DNA from: Desmodesmus armatus
Lineage: Eukaryota > Chlorophyta > Chlorophyceae > Sphaeropleales > Scenedesmaceae
Direction: 5' to 3'
Length of the DNA stretch: 64,000 bases
NCBI GenBank assembly: GCA_007449985.2
Contig: VIIQ02000093.1
Span: 248,001-312,000 of the forward strand
The notes beneath the pieces were generated by a model, which was not told where the DNA came from, ran no database searches, and saw nothing but the letters and a program-made list of their open reading frames with translations. Positions 12,354 through 23,202 of the stretch are shown here, piece by piece. The stretch's first letter is position 1, and each line of letters opens with the position of its first letter. A program made the position numbers and the translations under genes.

Positions 12354-12737
12354 CTGCAGACAACACACAGCAGGGCATAGCCAGGTGTTGCAAATAAGTT
12401 GTTGTGGGCGTGCTCAGCAACGGTTGCATCAGTGACAGACTTAGAGCTAGAGCGGGGCTGCCCAGCGCTGGCTGTCACACCCAGCGACCAACCACATGGC
12501 ATGCCTCTAAACGCTCCAACCCAGCCACATGCACCAGGGCACCAGGTTCAGGGGTCCCAGATGGCTACAACAGCACAGTCACCTGCTGCCTGGTGTTGCT
12601 GAACCCTTAGCGCTGATCATCAGACAAGGCTGGTCTGTAATTGGCCTGTGCCGGTGTGCTGTTGGCTCAGTAACAGCCACTGCAGCACTCCAAATTCAAT
12701 AAAGTACACCCACCTGCTCCTTGGTGTTGCAGTCGAG

Positions 12738-15090
12738 TCACTTTGAGTCTGCCAGTGCTGCAACCGCCTGCTGTGCCACTCCAGGGTCGGGGTGATCAAG
12801 GTGGAGCCGCGCCAGCTGCCGCCACACAGGCTCATCACCACCTGCCGATAACAACAACAGCAGCAGCAGCAGCAGTCGACGCAGCACCTCAATCAAGGCC
12901 GCTTGCAAGCCAATTGGTGAGGTCGCCTCGGGCATGCATGATGCATTCAAAGATGCAACACAGCATCCGGGTGATGCATGGCAATATGCTCGTCCAGCCA
13001 TCACAGGGGCCCTCAGAAATAGCTCTGGCATAGCAACCCTGTTGACCACCAGCACATAGTAGGGCAAGGCTCAGCGCCAGCCTGGTGCTGCCAATGGGTC
13101 GGAATTAAAATGTCAGACCTGACAGACAGACAAGCAGGGATTATCAGGCTGAGCTGAAAGGAAATCTGCAGGTTTGCACTGGGAATGTTTTATGCATCCT
13201 CTTCTGTTTAGCAAGGGGGTGAGAAAAGTCAGCAAAAAACTCACTGCTTTTCCAAGTCAAGATCCAGTTGCTGGTGAAATGTGTTTGATTGGCGCACAAT
13301 TGTCTCCATCGAAGAACTTTGTTTACTGTATGAGTAACCCACAGTGTCCAATTCACCTGACAAACGGGTCTCATCTGCATGGTAGAAGCTGTAATAATTT
13401 AGCAGGGTCAGCCTCTTCAGCTGCGTCAGTTGCAGCAACGACCCCTCCTCCTTCAGGCGCGCAGAGCCCCGTATATCTAGCTCCCTCAGCCCTGTCAGCT
13501 GGCACACCGCCTGCACGACACCTGCCGGGGCATCGTCCCAGCCGCAGTGCAGTGTCTGCAGCTCGCTCAGCCCCTGCAGTGGGGCCAGCACCTCTGCACT
13601 GCACTCCAAGAACATCATCTTCAACGACTGCAGGCCAGGGCAGCAGCTGACAAGACCTCTGCTGTCAGGAGGTTGGGCATATTCGCCTGTTGGCTGCACA
13701 ACCCCTGTGATATCAAGCGACTGCAGTTGCGCCAGCAGCCTGCCAGTAGGGAAGAGGTGCGCCCACACACCTGCCGGCAGTGTGCACTCACTGATAGTGA
13801 GGTGCTGCAGCTTGCTGCTGGCTGTCAGGGCTGTGTAGGCTGATGCAGGAGGGTTGCTGCCCTTGCCAGACCGCAAGCTGTGACGCACACTGAGATGGGT
13901 CAGCAGCTGGAGGGGCTGCAGGTGGGACAGCAGCTGTGCCTCCCCTGCTGCACCCCCAAGTACCTCACAGTTGCGTTGGGGGGGGGTAGCTCAGTGGTAG
14001 AGCATCCGGTTACACTCTGGAAGGTCGTGGGTTCGTCTCCCACCCCCCTCGCCTGGCCGTAGTGGGGCACCAGCCCTGTGTGGCGGGGTGGCAGCCCCCC
14101 ACATGGAGCCACTACCAAGTGTGTCAGGCAAGCGCGAAGCTGGTACCGGGGACCCATATGCTCGGGTAGGAACGCGTGCGCCCACTCCAAACACACTAGT
14201 GCCTTCGGCGCCGAGATGTGTGGGGTTGGTGTTCCTATAGGTGATGGCTTCAGAGGAAGCCGACTGCACCTGGGACTATTCCTATTTCGTAAAGCCAGGT
14301 GCTGCAGCTGCGTCTTGCCAGCCAGGGCACCTGGCTCCATCGCACCCGACAGCTCAAGGCGCTTGAGGTGCTGCATGCCTGACAGCATGCTGTTGGTTGT
14401 GGCCTCACGCAGCCCGCCCAGCTGTAGAGTTACCAGGCGGGTCAAGGCCTGCAGCGGGTGCACGGCAGGGCTGGCCTCGCCGGGTCTCATGATGTCAACC
14501 TCGCCGAGCTCAAGGTGGGTGAGGTGCTGCAGCTGCTGCAACACGCCAGCTGGAAGCTGCACTATGTCCATCCCCTCGATGTACATGCAACGAATGCTGA
14601 GGTGCTCCAGCCCCGCAGGCAGCTGCGACAGTGCTGCAGCCCGCGGCTTGATCGCCCCGCCGTCAAGCAACTTGCATCTAGTCAGCCGCAGCTGCTTGAG
14701 GGCTCCTCCTGCAGCAGCAGCCCCCAGCACACCCTGGCAGCCAGGGCTAGGCTGCAGCTGCAGGCTGAGGCCTTGAAGCTGAAGGCTGGGGAGCTGCAGC
14801 TGTGGGGGCAGCTGGCGCAATTGGGAGGAACAACCAGCCCAGGTGAGCTCCAGGCTGTTGACGTAGTGCCCGTGCTTGCCCAGGTACACCATCACACCCT
14901 TTGTCTGCTGCTGTTGGGATACGCGTGCTGTGATGCTGCACAGTGCCACCACAGCTGCCTGGTGCAGCCTGCTGTGGGCCCTGGCGGCACTGAACAGGCT
15001 GCGTTGGTCATCTGCTGCACAGCACTGCAGCACCCGCAGCAGGCAGGGGTCCGGCAGGGCCACAAGCGATGGTGACTCAGCACCTGCCAT
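12738..15090 (-). pseudogene. F-box/LRR gene D, interrupted by a SINE
   Basis: Exons complement(12738..12841, 13357..15090). The F-box (LVALPDPCLLRVLQCCAADD) and the first LRRs are intact down to LQHLAL. There a 314-bp foreign block (13976..14289) breaks the frame. After the block the same LRR resumes (CEVLGGAAG) and runs to a normal donor (TCAG|GTGAAT, 13356) and a standard 104-nt exon 2 (LHLDHPDPGVAQQAVAALAD). Counting shows that the interrupted exon minus 314 nt has the family's usual phase, so the insertion is the only lesion I see. A 5'-UTR intron at 15092..15296 is predicted (CAAG|GTATGC to CCTAG). The nearest relative is P2: both the upstream 1.2 kb and the downstream region match P2 in inverted orientation. 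Confidence 0.85.
13976..14289 (+). mobile_element. tRNA-derived SINE inserted in LRR gene D
   Basis: The block begins with a 71-nt tRNA-like head (13980-14050) that folds as a full cloverleaf: acceptor G7 with CCCCCTC, D arm GCTC..GAGC, anticodon arm TCCGG/CTGGA with loop TTACACT, five-nt variable loop, T arm GTGGG/CCCAC. The pol III A box TAGCTCAGTGG (13987-13997) is perfect, and the B box GGTTCGTCTCC (14030-14040) has one mismatch. About 240 nt of non-tRNA body follow. The host gene is uninterrupted in all ten paralogues, which fixes the insertion limits. Target duplication is short or eroded (TTGCG left, TTTCG right). The best tRNA match by eye is a tRNA-Cys-like head; the anticodon would read ACA. 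It is inserted opposite to gene D. Confidence 0.8.
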
Positions 15091-15521
15091 CCTAGGATAG
15101 GCCTATGGGGGCAGCACCAGGACAACACCAGCAGAACACAAGGAGCAGTCATGTACGATAGTGAAATCTGGCATGTCAGGGCGGTGGCGACCTTGGTTTA
15201 TCGAGATAGGCGATGGGGAGAAAGACCAACAGCGCAGAACAGTACCGTTGGACAGTGCTGATCACAAGGCCCCCCGCTTGTGTCCCTGATGCATACCTTG
15301 CAACGTTCCACAAAAGTATTGCTGTAAGCTTCAACTTGCGATGGCAGACACTCTACCACCGCTTGTGGACAAAGTGTGCTGACGCCTGCAGATCAACTCA
15401 GACAAAGAAAGTGCTACACGATAAACGACGTGCGGTTTGTAGGAGACGGTATTTCATGAACGTTATTTCCCTTTGGTATGGCATCCGTGCAATGTCGCTG
15501 GCAGGTTTTTGGTCCTGGCAC

Positions 15522-15560
15522 AAGGTGTACATGTGATGCGTTGTGGGCTCAACTGCTGCC
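15522..15560 (-). promoter_or_regulatory. LRR-family upstream element, gene D
   Basis: AAGGTGTACATGTGATGCGT and the following TGTGGGCTCAACTGCTGCCC match the P2 element (49621-49659) in reverse complement, and the B/C elements in direct orientation. It starts 432 bp before the ATG. Confidence 0.55.
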
Positions 15561-16631
15561 CACCAGCCCCCTGCATTGACCAGCAAGTCAGGTGAAGCCG
15601 CAAGTCCTCCACTATGATCTGCAACTTGCAATTCTTGATCTGCACTTCGGGTAGCTCATTTCATTACTGCTCAGCTCAGTGCTGCCGTGCTTCTGTCCTG
15701 CTGGTGACTGATCATGGATATCCATGCCTGGTACTGCAACCAGTATCATATGGGTGTCTGTGCTGCTGACCTGGCTGCAGCAATTGTGTGATATTCAGCT
15801 TATGACTGCTTTCTGCTGTTTGTTGTGGCCATCTGCCTTGTGGTGAGCCAAGGAAGGTATTGGCAGCCTTACTGTGGCATGCATGACTGGAACAGCAGCA
15901 GGACCCACTGGGAGTCCCTGCCAATCAAAACGATGGCTGCAGCCGTGCTGAGGCATCTACCCAACACAGCACCCATTGACGGATTTGAAATGCTTGGCAT
16001 GTCTGAGCCAAGACAGTGTGTTTGCTTTGGTTGGGCACCTGTTCGTCACTAGTGACTGTGTTCAACTGGCATTCCTGCTGATGATATTACACTGGCGCTC
16101 CCAATGTCAGCAGTACCCAGAAGGACACTTCAGCATGAGCAGCGCACCATGGTGCATGTTACAGCACTGCCGCCTGCCACGGTTGTTGAAATAGCTGGTT
16201 GCAACAGCAAAGTGATGCCCCAATGTGTAATGCAGTTTGGCAACCGCTGTGCAACTGCCGTAGCCAGCTGGCAGCACTAGAAGATTGCCACTCACAAACC
16301 TACAATCACAGTTTTAGACAACCTGCAGAAGCCAAGCCTGATCGACACATGCCAACCATCCCTCTGATACCATGGACATCCCTGAAAAAGATGCAAAAGC
16401 TGGCCTCAAACCATCATGACACAAAGACTCCCAGCTGCACTGTGTACCTGCAGAACCTCCCAGCCAGCTGCCACCACTGCCTGACAAACTCACGTTCACC
16501 CGTCACTGCTGCTGTGGCTGCGAGGCCCCTCCCTCTGTTAGGCTGCTGCTGACAAGCGTGCTCCAGAGCAATTCAGGCAGTTGTGGGTCTAACCCGTCCC
16601 TGTCAAGTCAAAAGCTCAAGTGATACATCTA
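15561..16631. other. spacer between LRR units D and E
   Basis: No gene recognised. Almost all of it is the inverted counterpart of about 48.6-49.6 kb, for example CTGCCAATCA with CATGGC..GTGTTTGCTTTGG near 15900-16030 against 49195-49370. Ancient segmental duplication rather than selection may explain the similarity. Confidence 0.5.
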
Positions 16632-16760
16632 GCCTGCAGACAGATGTGACAGCACACAGCAGGGGGCACGCCATCTCTTTACATCTGTGGATATGCTGTT
16701 GTCTGAGTGCGCTGATAACAAAACATGGCAGGCTTCATGTGCACTGGGTTAGGGGGGGGG
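16632..16760 (-). other. acceptor-only relic and G-run behind LRR gene E
   Basis: At 16632 (minus strand) the acceptor context TGTGCTGTCACATCTGTCTG followed by CAG survives, 424 bp past the stop of gene E, but the OGFOD1-like coding text is lost. A G-run follows at 16751-16760. Confidence 0.3.
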
Positions 16761-17055
16761 GGGCTAACGCTAGCTGGCTGTCACATTTACGTCCCACCAC
16801 CCTGCATTTCTCACAGGGAGCCCGATCCTGCTGCTTACCCCAGTTTGCGGGTCACCCACATGGTCACAACAGCAGCACAATCACATGCCAGCTGGTAATG
16901 CTGAACTCCTTGTAGTGCAGAATTTGGGCATGTGCGGGTGTGGTATCATCAGAAATCCAAGATTAGTGATCAGTCTGTACAAGACCTCAGTAAAATATGC
17001 ATGCATCGCGGTGAGTTGACGATGCTACACCCACCTGCTGCTTGCTGCTGCACCA

Positions 17056-18812
17056 TTACTTTAAGTCTGCCAGTGCTGCGGCCGCCTGCTGGGCCACTCC
17101 AGGGTCAGGGTGGTCAAGGTGGAGCCGTGCCAGCCGCAGCCACACGGGCTCATCACCACCTGCCGAAGCCACAGCAGCAGCAGCAGTGAAGCCAGCACTT
17201 TGAAGGAACCAAACTGTTGACGGTGGCACTCTGCGGCATTTACAATGCGGCACAGCCGACATCAAGTGATGCATCTGAAACAACACCAAGAATTGCAGAC
17301 AAGCAACACAACCAGCATGGCGTTGTCAACTGTGTCATGCAAAACGTCGCAGCGTCTGCAGGCGGGCAAGGACGCAAATGACACACGCCATGGCTCACCT
17401 TCCCAGTCAATTCCATAAGGAGCCCCAGCAATTGGGCTGTTGTACTGCAGCGCGCTCAGCTGTCTCAGCTGTGTCAGTTGCAGCAGCGACCCCGCATTGT
17501 CGCCACACGCAGAGCATGACACATTTAGGCCATTCAGCCCTGTCAGGTGACACACAGCCTGCAAACCCTCAGCTGCGTAATCAGTGCAGCTGAAGAACAG
17601 TGTGCGCAGCGCGCTCAGCGCCTGAACAAGTGCCAGCTCAGGGTTGCGCAGGCCCCACATGTAAAGAGACTGCAGGGCAGGGCAGCAGCTGACAAGGCAG
17701 CTGCCTGCAGGAGCTTGGGCAGGCTCGCTGTCTGGCTGCATGACACCCGAGATATGAACTGACTGCAGGTGCGGCAGCTGCCTGCCAGTAGGGAACAGGT
17801 GCTGCCACAAACCTGGCAGTTTGCAGTGACTGATGTCGAGGTGCTGCAGCTTGCTGCTTGCTGTCAGGGCTGCGTAGGCTGATGCAGGAGGGTTGCTGCC
17901 CTCAACAGCCTGCAAGCTGTAATCCATCCTGAGGTGTGTCAGCTGCTGTAGGGGCTGCAGGTGGGACAACAGTTGTGCCACCCCTGCTGCACCACCGCGT
18001 ATGTGACAGCTGCCCAAAAGTAGGTGCTGCAGCTGCGTCAAACCAGCAAGGGCATCTGGCTCTAGCTCCATCACAACTTCCAGCTCTAGGCGCGTGAGGT
18101 GCTGCATGCCTGACAGCATGCTGGGGGTGATAACCTCACGCAGGCTGACAAGTTTAAGCTCTACTAGCTGAGTCAAGGCCTGCAGTGGCTGCAGGGCAAG
18201 GCTGGCCCCATCAGGGCCGGCAACCGTAACATACCCCAACTCAAGGTGGGTGAGGTGGGGCAGCAGCTGCAACACGCCAGCAGGGAAATGCACCAGCTCC
18301 CCTGAAACATACAGGTCGCAAATGCTGAGGTGCTCCAGCCCAGCAGGCAGCTGCGACAGTGCCTCAGACGCCCCGTCGTCAAGCAGCTTGCAATGATCCA
18401 GCCGCAGCTGCTTGAGGGCTGCTACTGCAGCAGCAGCCCCCAGCACGCCCTGGCAGCCATTGCCTGGCTGCAGCTGCAGCTTCAGGTAGGTGAGCTGAAG
18501 GCTGCTGAGCTGCAGCTGTGGGGGCAGCTGGCGAAGGGACACTGCATAATCATCAGGGTCATTCCAAGTGAGCTCAAGGCTGTTCACGTGCTGGCCGTGC
18601 TTGCCTAAGTACACCATCACGCCGTCCATCTGTTGCTGGTGGGACACCCATGCTGTGACGCAGCGCAGTGCCACCACAGCTGCCTGTTGCAGCCTGCTGT
18701 GGGCCCTGGCGGCACTGAACAGGCTGCGCTGGTCGTCTGCTGCAAGGCACTGCAGCACCCGCAGCAGGCAGGGGTCCGGCAGTGCCAGCAGCAAGAACCC
18801 CTGAACTGCCAT
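17056..18812 (-). CDS. F-box/LRR protein E
   Basis: Exons complement(17056..17159, 17399..18812) give 505 residues. F-box at about 7-48 (LLALPDPCLLRVLQCLAADD), LRRs to about 470, then the standard 104-nt exon 2 (LHLDHPDPGVAQQAAAALAD, stop TAA). The donor is GGAAG|GTGAGC at 17398, phase 1. The ATG at 18812 follows the family acceptor (CCGCAG|G); the in-frame ATG at 18833 would lie inside the predicted UTR intron. The closest paralogue is P1, which shares LQCLA instead of LQCCA in the F-box and also matches through the 5' flank, so E and P1 are a duplicate pair in the inverted duplication. Its repeat near the C terminus is shorter (NPELALVQALSALRTLFF). Ubiquitin-ligase adaptor role inferred from domains. 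Confidence 0.85.
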
Positions 18813-19201
18813 CCTGCGGGGGCAGCAACACACACAGCAACAACATCACACATAACCATACGTACTTGAACAGCGTGAGCAACAAGCATGAACATGTGTC
18901 TGTGTTCTAGGGGACTGACATACAGCAGCACCGCCCTACTGTCCTCCTTAGAGCAGGGCTGATCTCAGGCGCCCATGCATGTTGCCGACCTTTGGTGCTC
19001 CCGTTTTCTATCCGTCCAAATCACTGGATGTGAACACAGGCTCGGCCAGGCCTAGGCACTTGTGGGATCACAACGATCAATCACGAACGATTTTCGGGCG
19101 ACGATGAGGATTTAATCACTGTGCTATATGCCCGATCAACAGCTTAGTATACTTGTAAAACAGATCTGATTCGTTGCAGGGGTTCATCATCAAGGCACAC
19201 G

Positions 19202-19230
19202 GCGTGTTGTGTTGTGCTGTGGCTCTACCC
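19202..19230 (-). promoter_or_regulatory. LRR-family upstream element, gene E
   Basis: GTGTTGTGTTGTGCTGTGGC, starting 390 bp before the ATG of gene E. It is the mirror counterpart of the P1 element at 45603-45632 and related to the B, C, D, P2, P3 and P5 elements. Confidence 0.55.
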
Positions 19231-20292
19231 TGAAACCCAGGTCACTCTCAGGCCTTGGCTGGAAGCATGCTCTGCCTTTAACTCTAAACGTCCTTGCCTT
19301 GTGGCCAAAATTCAAGCTGTCATTCAAACATTCAACGAGTAGGGCAGGTAGCATGCCTCTCCACCTTTGCCACGTGTGCACATTAAAGCTCCTCAATCAC
19401 AGCTGGCCATGGCATGGCCTGCTGTGCCCACTGGGCAGCCCAGCCTTGTGTCACTACCAGCAGGGAGCACTGGCCATATGCTACACCTTCACCACACCGT
19501 GTGTATCAAGCAGCCATCACAACACCACGCAAAGGAGCAGTCGGGACCTGCTGTTGCAGGTTGCACTACTCAGCCCGTTCCACCCCAAACTGACTCAGTT
19601 CGGAATCGGCCCCTGTTGAGCGCCACCCAAGACCCTTCACGCCAACAGGACCAAACAGGCTGCTTGGTCAACAGCTGCTATCGCTGCTGCAAGCACAGCG
19701 TCTGCTGCTGCTAGCAGCCCTGTGCTGTTCCTGTCAAGCCCCCATCGCAACTGCAGGGCAGACATGTTCATGTCACCCTCTCGACTCGGTATGCTGTGGG
19801 TAGCCCTGCATGCATAGGAGTGGAGGCTTTCCTGCCCACACCCTGCTAGTTGGCCCTGCCCTGCCGCAGAGTGGCTGTGCAGTTCTCACATCATCAACAC
19901 AACCCACACAGCGTCTGCAACACAAACGGCAGCAGCCAATAGGGCTGAACTAGCTGCCGCCATCCCAACAGGGTCCGGCACCATGGCTAGTTGTGCCATC
20001 CTGCCGCAGGATGGCAGCTGCAATGATTGCAGCTGCCCAGTCTTCACCACCCACTCCCTCTACAGCCCGGCCCAGCCCTACATGCATGAGCACAGCGGCT
20101 GCCGGCCCACCCTCTGGCTGCTGCCGCCGGCACTTCTGCTGGCTGCCATACCCTGCTGTCCTGCTACAGAGGTCCTTGGTCAAGGCCTCAAGCACAGGCT
20201 AGCTAAACTGCAAAGGGGCCCACCCACTCCTGCAGCTGCCGCTGTGCCCTGCCGTCCTTACGGCAATGCTGCAACCCTCTCACCCCCCAGCC

Positions 20293-20664
20293 TCAAGGCC
20301 TAGGCCAGCCCTGCATGCCCAGGTGCGGTGGCTGCCTGCCCACCCACTGGTGCTGCACAGCAGTGTATGCGGCCCCAGGGGGTGCATACTGTGCAGCAGG
20401 AGGGGGCACAGGTCTCACTGGCTGAGGCAGAGCAGGACCCCCACCCCCCGCTGCTGCTGCTGGTGGTCCTGCTGCTGGCCCCCACCCCCCTGACACCATA
20501 TGAGGGCCCTGCCCTTGGGGGGCAGCCATGATGGGGCCTGCTGGGGGGATGACAGGAGCAGCAGCAGGGTAGCCGCTGCTGTACTGCCAGGGGTTGTACT
20601 GCTGCTTGGTGGTGTAGCTGCCAGGGTCAGGGCTATACGGTAGGTATAGCTGCTACTGCCACAT
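20293..20664 (-). pseudogene. displaced 3' end of the XRN exoribonuclease gene
   Basis: The frame 20529..20293 (minus) reads MAAPQGQGPHMVSGGWGPAA and ends HLGMQGWPRP then stop. The C terminus of the full XRN gene (44310..44546) reads MAPPQGQGPHMVSGGWGPAA and ends identically. Homology extends upstream to about 20664 (XRN 44173, GGCAGTAGCAGCTA). The fragment lacks everything N-terminal, has no start context, and abuts truncated LRR gene F. It is a by-product of the inverted duplication and not a gene in itself. It helps to show the intended reading frame of the XRN tail. Confidence 0.85.
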
Positions 20665-20673
20665 GGTAACAAT

Positions 20674-21873
20674 TCAGACTGCTACAGACTGCAGGCTAGG
20701 GCAGCAGCTGGCCAGGAGGCTGCCTTCTAGCCCTGAACAACCGGGCTGTGCATCGTCGCCAGGTGGCTGCTGGACACCTCGAATATCAAGTGACAGCAGC
20801 TTTGGCAGCTGTCTGCCAGAAGGGAATAGGTGTGGCCACACACCTGCTGGCAGTGTGCACTGGCTGATGTCAAGGTGCTGCAGCTTGGTGCTGGCTGTCA
20901 AGGCTGCATAGGCTGATGCAGGAGGGACGCCGCCGTCAACAGCCCGCAAGCTGCGAGCCACGCTGAGGTGTGTCAGCTGTTGTAGGGGCTGCAGGTGAGA
21001 CAACAGCTGTGCCGCCCCTGCTGCACCCCCGCCATCCCAAAGACACCTCAAACTCAGGTGCTGCAGCTTGCTCTTGCCAGCCAGGGCACCTGGCTGTAGC
21101 TTCATACCATCTAGCTCCAGGTGTGTTAGGTGCTGCATGCCTGACAACATGCTGGAGGTGACTACTTCACAACTGCCCCAGAGGTTCACTGCGCGCTCGA
21201 GCTTGAGACCCAGCAGCCGTGTCAAGGCCTGCAGCGGCTGCAGGGCAGGGCTAGCCTCATCAGGGCCTGCAACCTCGACCTCGCCCAGCTCAAGGTAGGT
21301 GAGGTGCGGCAGCTGCTGCAACACGCTGGCTGGAAACTGCACCACGTCCGTCCCATCACAGTTCAGAGATCGAATGCTGAGGTGCTCCAGCCTTGCCGGC
21401 AGTTGCGACAGTGCTGCAGCCCGTGCCTCAGCTGGTCCATTCTCAAGCAGCATGCAATGATTGAGCTGCAGCTGCTTGAGGGCTGCTGTCACGGCAGCAG
21501 CCCCCAGCACGCCCTGGGAACCATTGCCCGGCTGCAGCTGCAGGCCAAGGTTTCCAAGCTGAAGGCTGCTGAGCTGCAGCTGTGGGGGCAGCTCGCTGAG
21601 AGACAGTTGCAGACGATCGCTGCCCATCAGCGCAAGGCTGTTCAGGTGCTGACTGTGCTTGTCCATGTATGCCATAAGGCCCTCAATCTGCTGCTGCTGG
21701 GACACATGCGCTGTGATGCTGTGCAGCACCAACACAGCTGCCTGGTGCAGCCTGCTGTGGGCCCTAGCGGCACTGAACAGGCTGCGCTGGTCGTCTGCTG
21801 CGCAGCACTGCAGCACCCGCATCAGGCAGGGGTCCGGCAGGTCCACCAGTGAAAATGACTCTGCACCTTCCAT
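20674..21873 (-). pseudogene. F-box/LRR gene F, 3' truncated
   Basis: The ATG at 21873 follows the family acceptor (CCCCCACAG|G). The F-box (LVDLPDPCLMRVLQCCAADD) and LRRs are open for about 399 residues as far as CPSLQS, where all paralogues continue with about 100 more residues. Here the frame ends after three unrelated codons (stop at 20674) and about 15 nt of filler joins the displaced XRN 3' fragment. The last LRRs, the phase-1 donor and the HEAT-like exon are missing. So F was cut by the left breakpoint of the inverted duplication. It might still be transcribed as a shortened F-box/LRR protein. I do not see a convincing copy of the upstream element ahead of it. A 5' intron from 22009 is possible but weak. 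Confidence 0.8.
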
Positions 21874-22672
21874 CCTGTGGGGGCAGCACCACGGCAACAG
21901 TTGCAGCACATGTCAAACGCTGTCACATACGCAACAAGCGCATGTGTCCTAGGCAACGGCAAGACAGAACAGCAGCAATGCTGAGCCACGGGTTGAATGC
22001 CCAAGGTACCTGTTGTGCTGCAGTGTGTCAAACAGCTGTTGCTCCTAAGGCCCTGGCTGAGCTCAGAACTCTTCTTCTCATAGTAATGATGTGTATTTTC
22101 TCCGCTTAGTTCAGGTACAGCGCCTATTGAACGCCTGATGAACGCCACCTGCCACCTAACTCAGTTACGGAACGCCACGCGCCGATGATTGATGACTGTG
22201 AGCGTTTGACGCTAGTGAGGAGGCTGACTGCACAAGTTGTGGCGCGTTTACTTTGCACGACAACGTTAAGGGCGTTATGTTCATGCCTCGAAGGGGCTGC
22301 CACCCCAAACACGATTATGACAAGTCACACCGACGTCATACTCCGACACAACAGATGAGTCAGCTGTATTTCTGGTGGTCTGCTGAAGACTTAGACAGAG
22401 TCGAGATATGTAGGCAGTAGGTGACTCCTGAAAAGTGGCTGGGCTGGGATGGACACTTGGCATGTAGTAAATTGATCATGGGTGCACACAGCGCAGCAAT
22501 GTGCTTCAGGCTGGCAGTGCAGGCTGCTTTCAGTGTCCGGGGGAACTAAGCATTCACAGGTTCCAGCGTCCCACAATGTGCAATGCAACGGGACCCTAGG
22601 TGACCTCAAAGGCGCACACACCTACGCCACAAGCCCGAGGCTGTCAACACTGTACAGTGCTGAGCCGTGCCA
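21874..22672. other. upstream region of gene F, no gene recognised
   Basis: About 800 bp with no coding pattern. The composition is less CAG-rich than the surrounding DNA. GCTGAGCCGTGCCAGTCGCG occurs at 22661 and again at 22722, marking a 61-bp direct repeat leading into the microsatellite. Confidence 0.5.
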
Positions 22673-23062
<390 letters not shown>

Positions 23063-23202
23063 TGTGAAGAAACTTTGCGCAGCTGCAATCCTTGCGCTGC
23101 TATGCTTCAGATGCCCACAGCTGCCTGAGCTGCTGAAAACAACACAGCAGCTGTGCGCAATTCCAAGTGACATAACATGCGTGCCCACATGCACATGCAG
23201 AG

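Larger units (their letters stand above)
12738..20664 (-). repeat. left arm of large inverted segmental duplication
   Basis: Read on the minus strand from 20664 downwards, this arm carries an XRN 3'-end fragment, a 1.4-kb spacer, LRR gene E, a spacer and LRR gene D, in the same order as 44173-51883 on the plus strand. Anchor pairs seen by eye: 20293-20664 with 44173-44546; 19640-19790 with 45060-45215; 19200-19350 with 45500-45640; 18990-19110 with 45740-45860; 15900-16030 with 49195-49370; 15296-15420 with 49770-49890. The exact right-hand limit is not determined. Confidence 0.75.

Noticed and set aside
13980..14050. Functional tRNA gene
   Set aside because: The cloverleaf is good, but it is the head of a 314-bp insertion inside an LRR codon run, with anticodon ACA and a body continuing past the acceptor stem, which fits a SINE better.
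20293..20529. Independent small Pro/Ala-rich gene
   Set aside because: It matches the XRN C terminus almost residue for residue and sits at a rearrangement junction.
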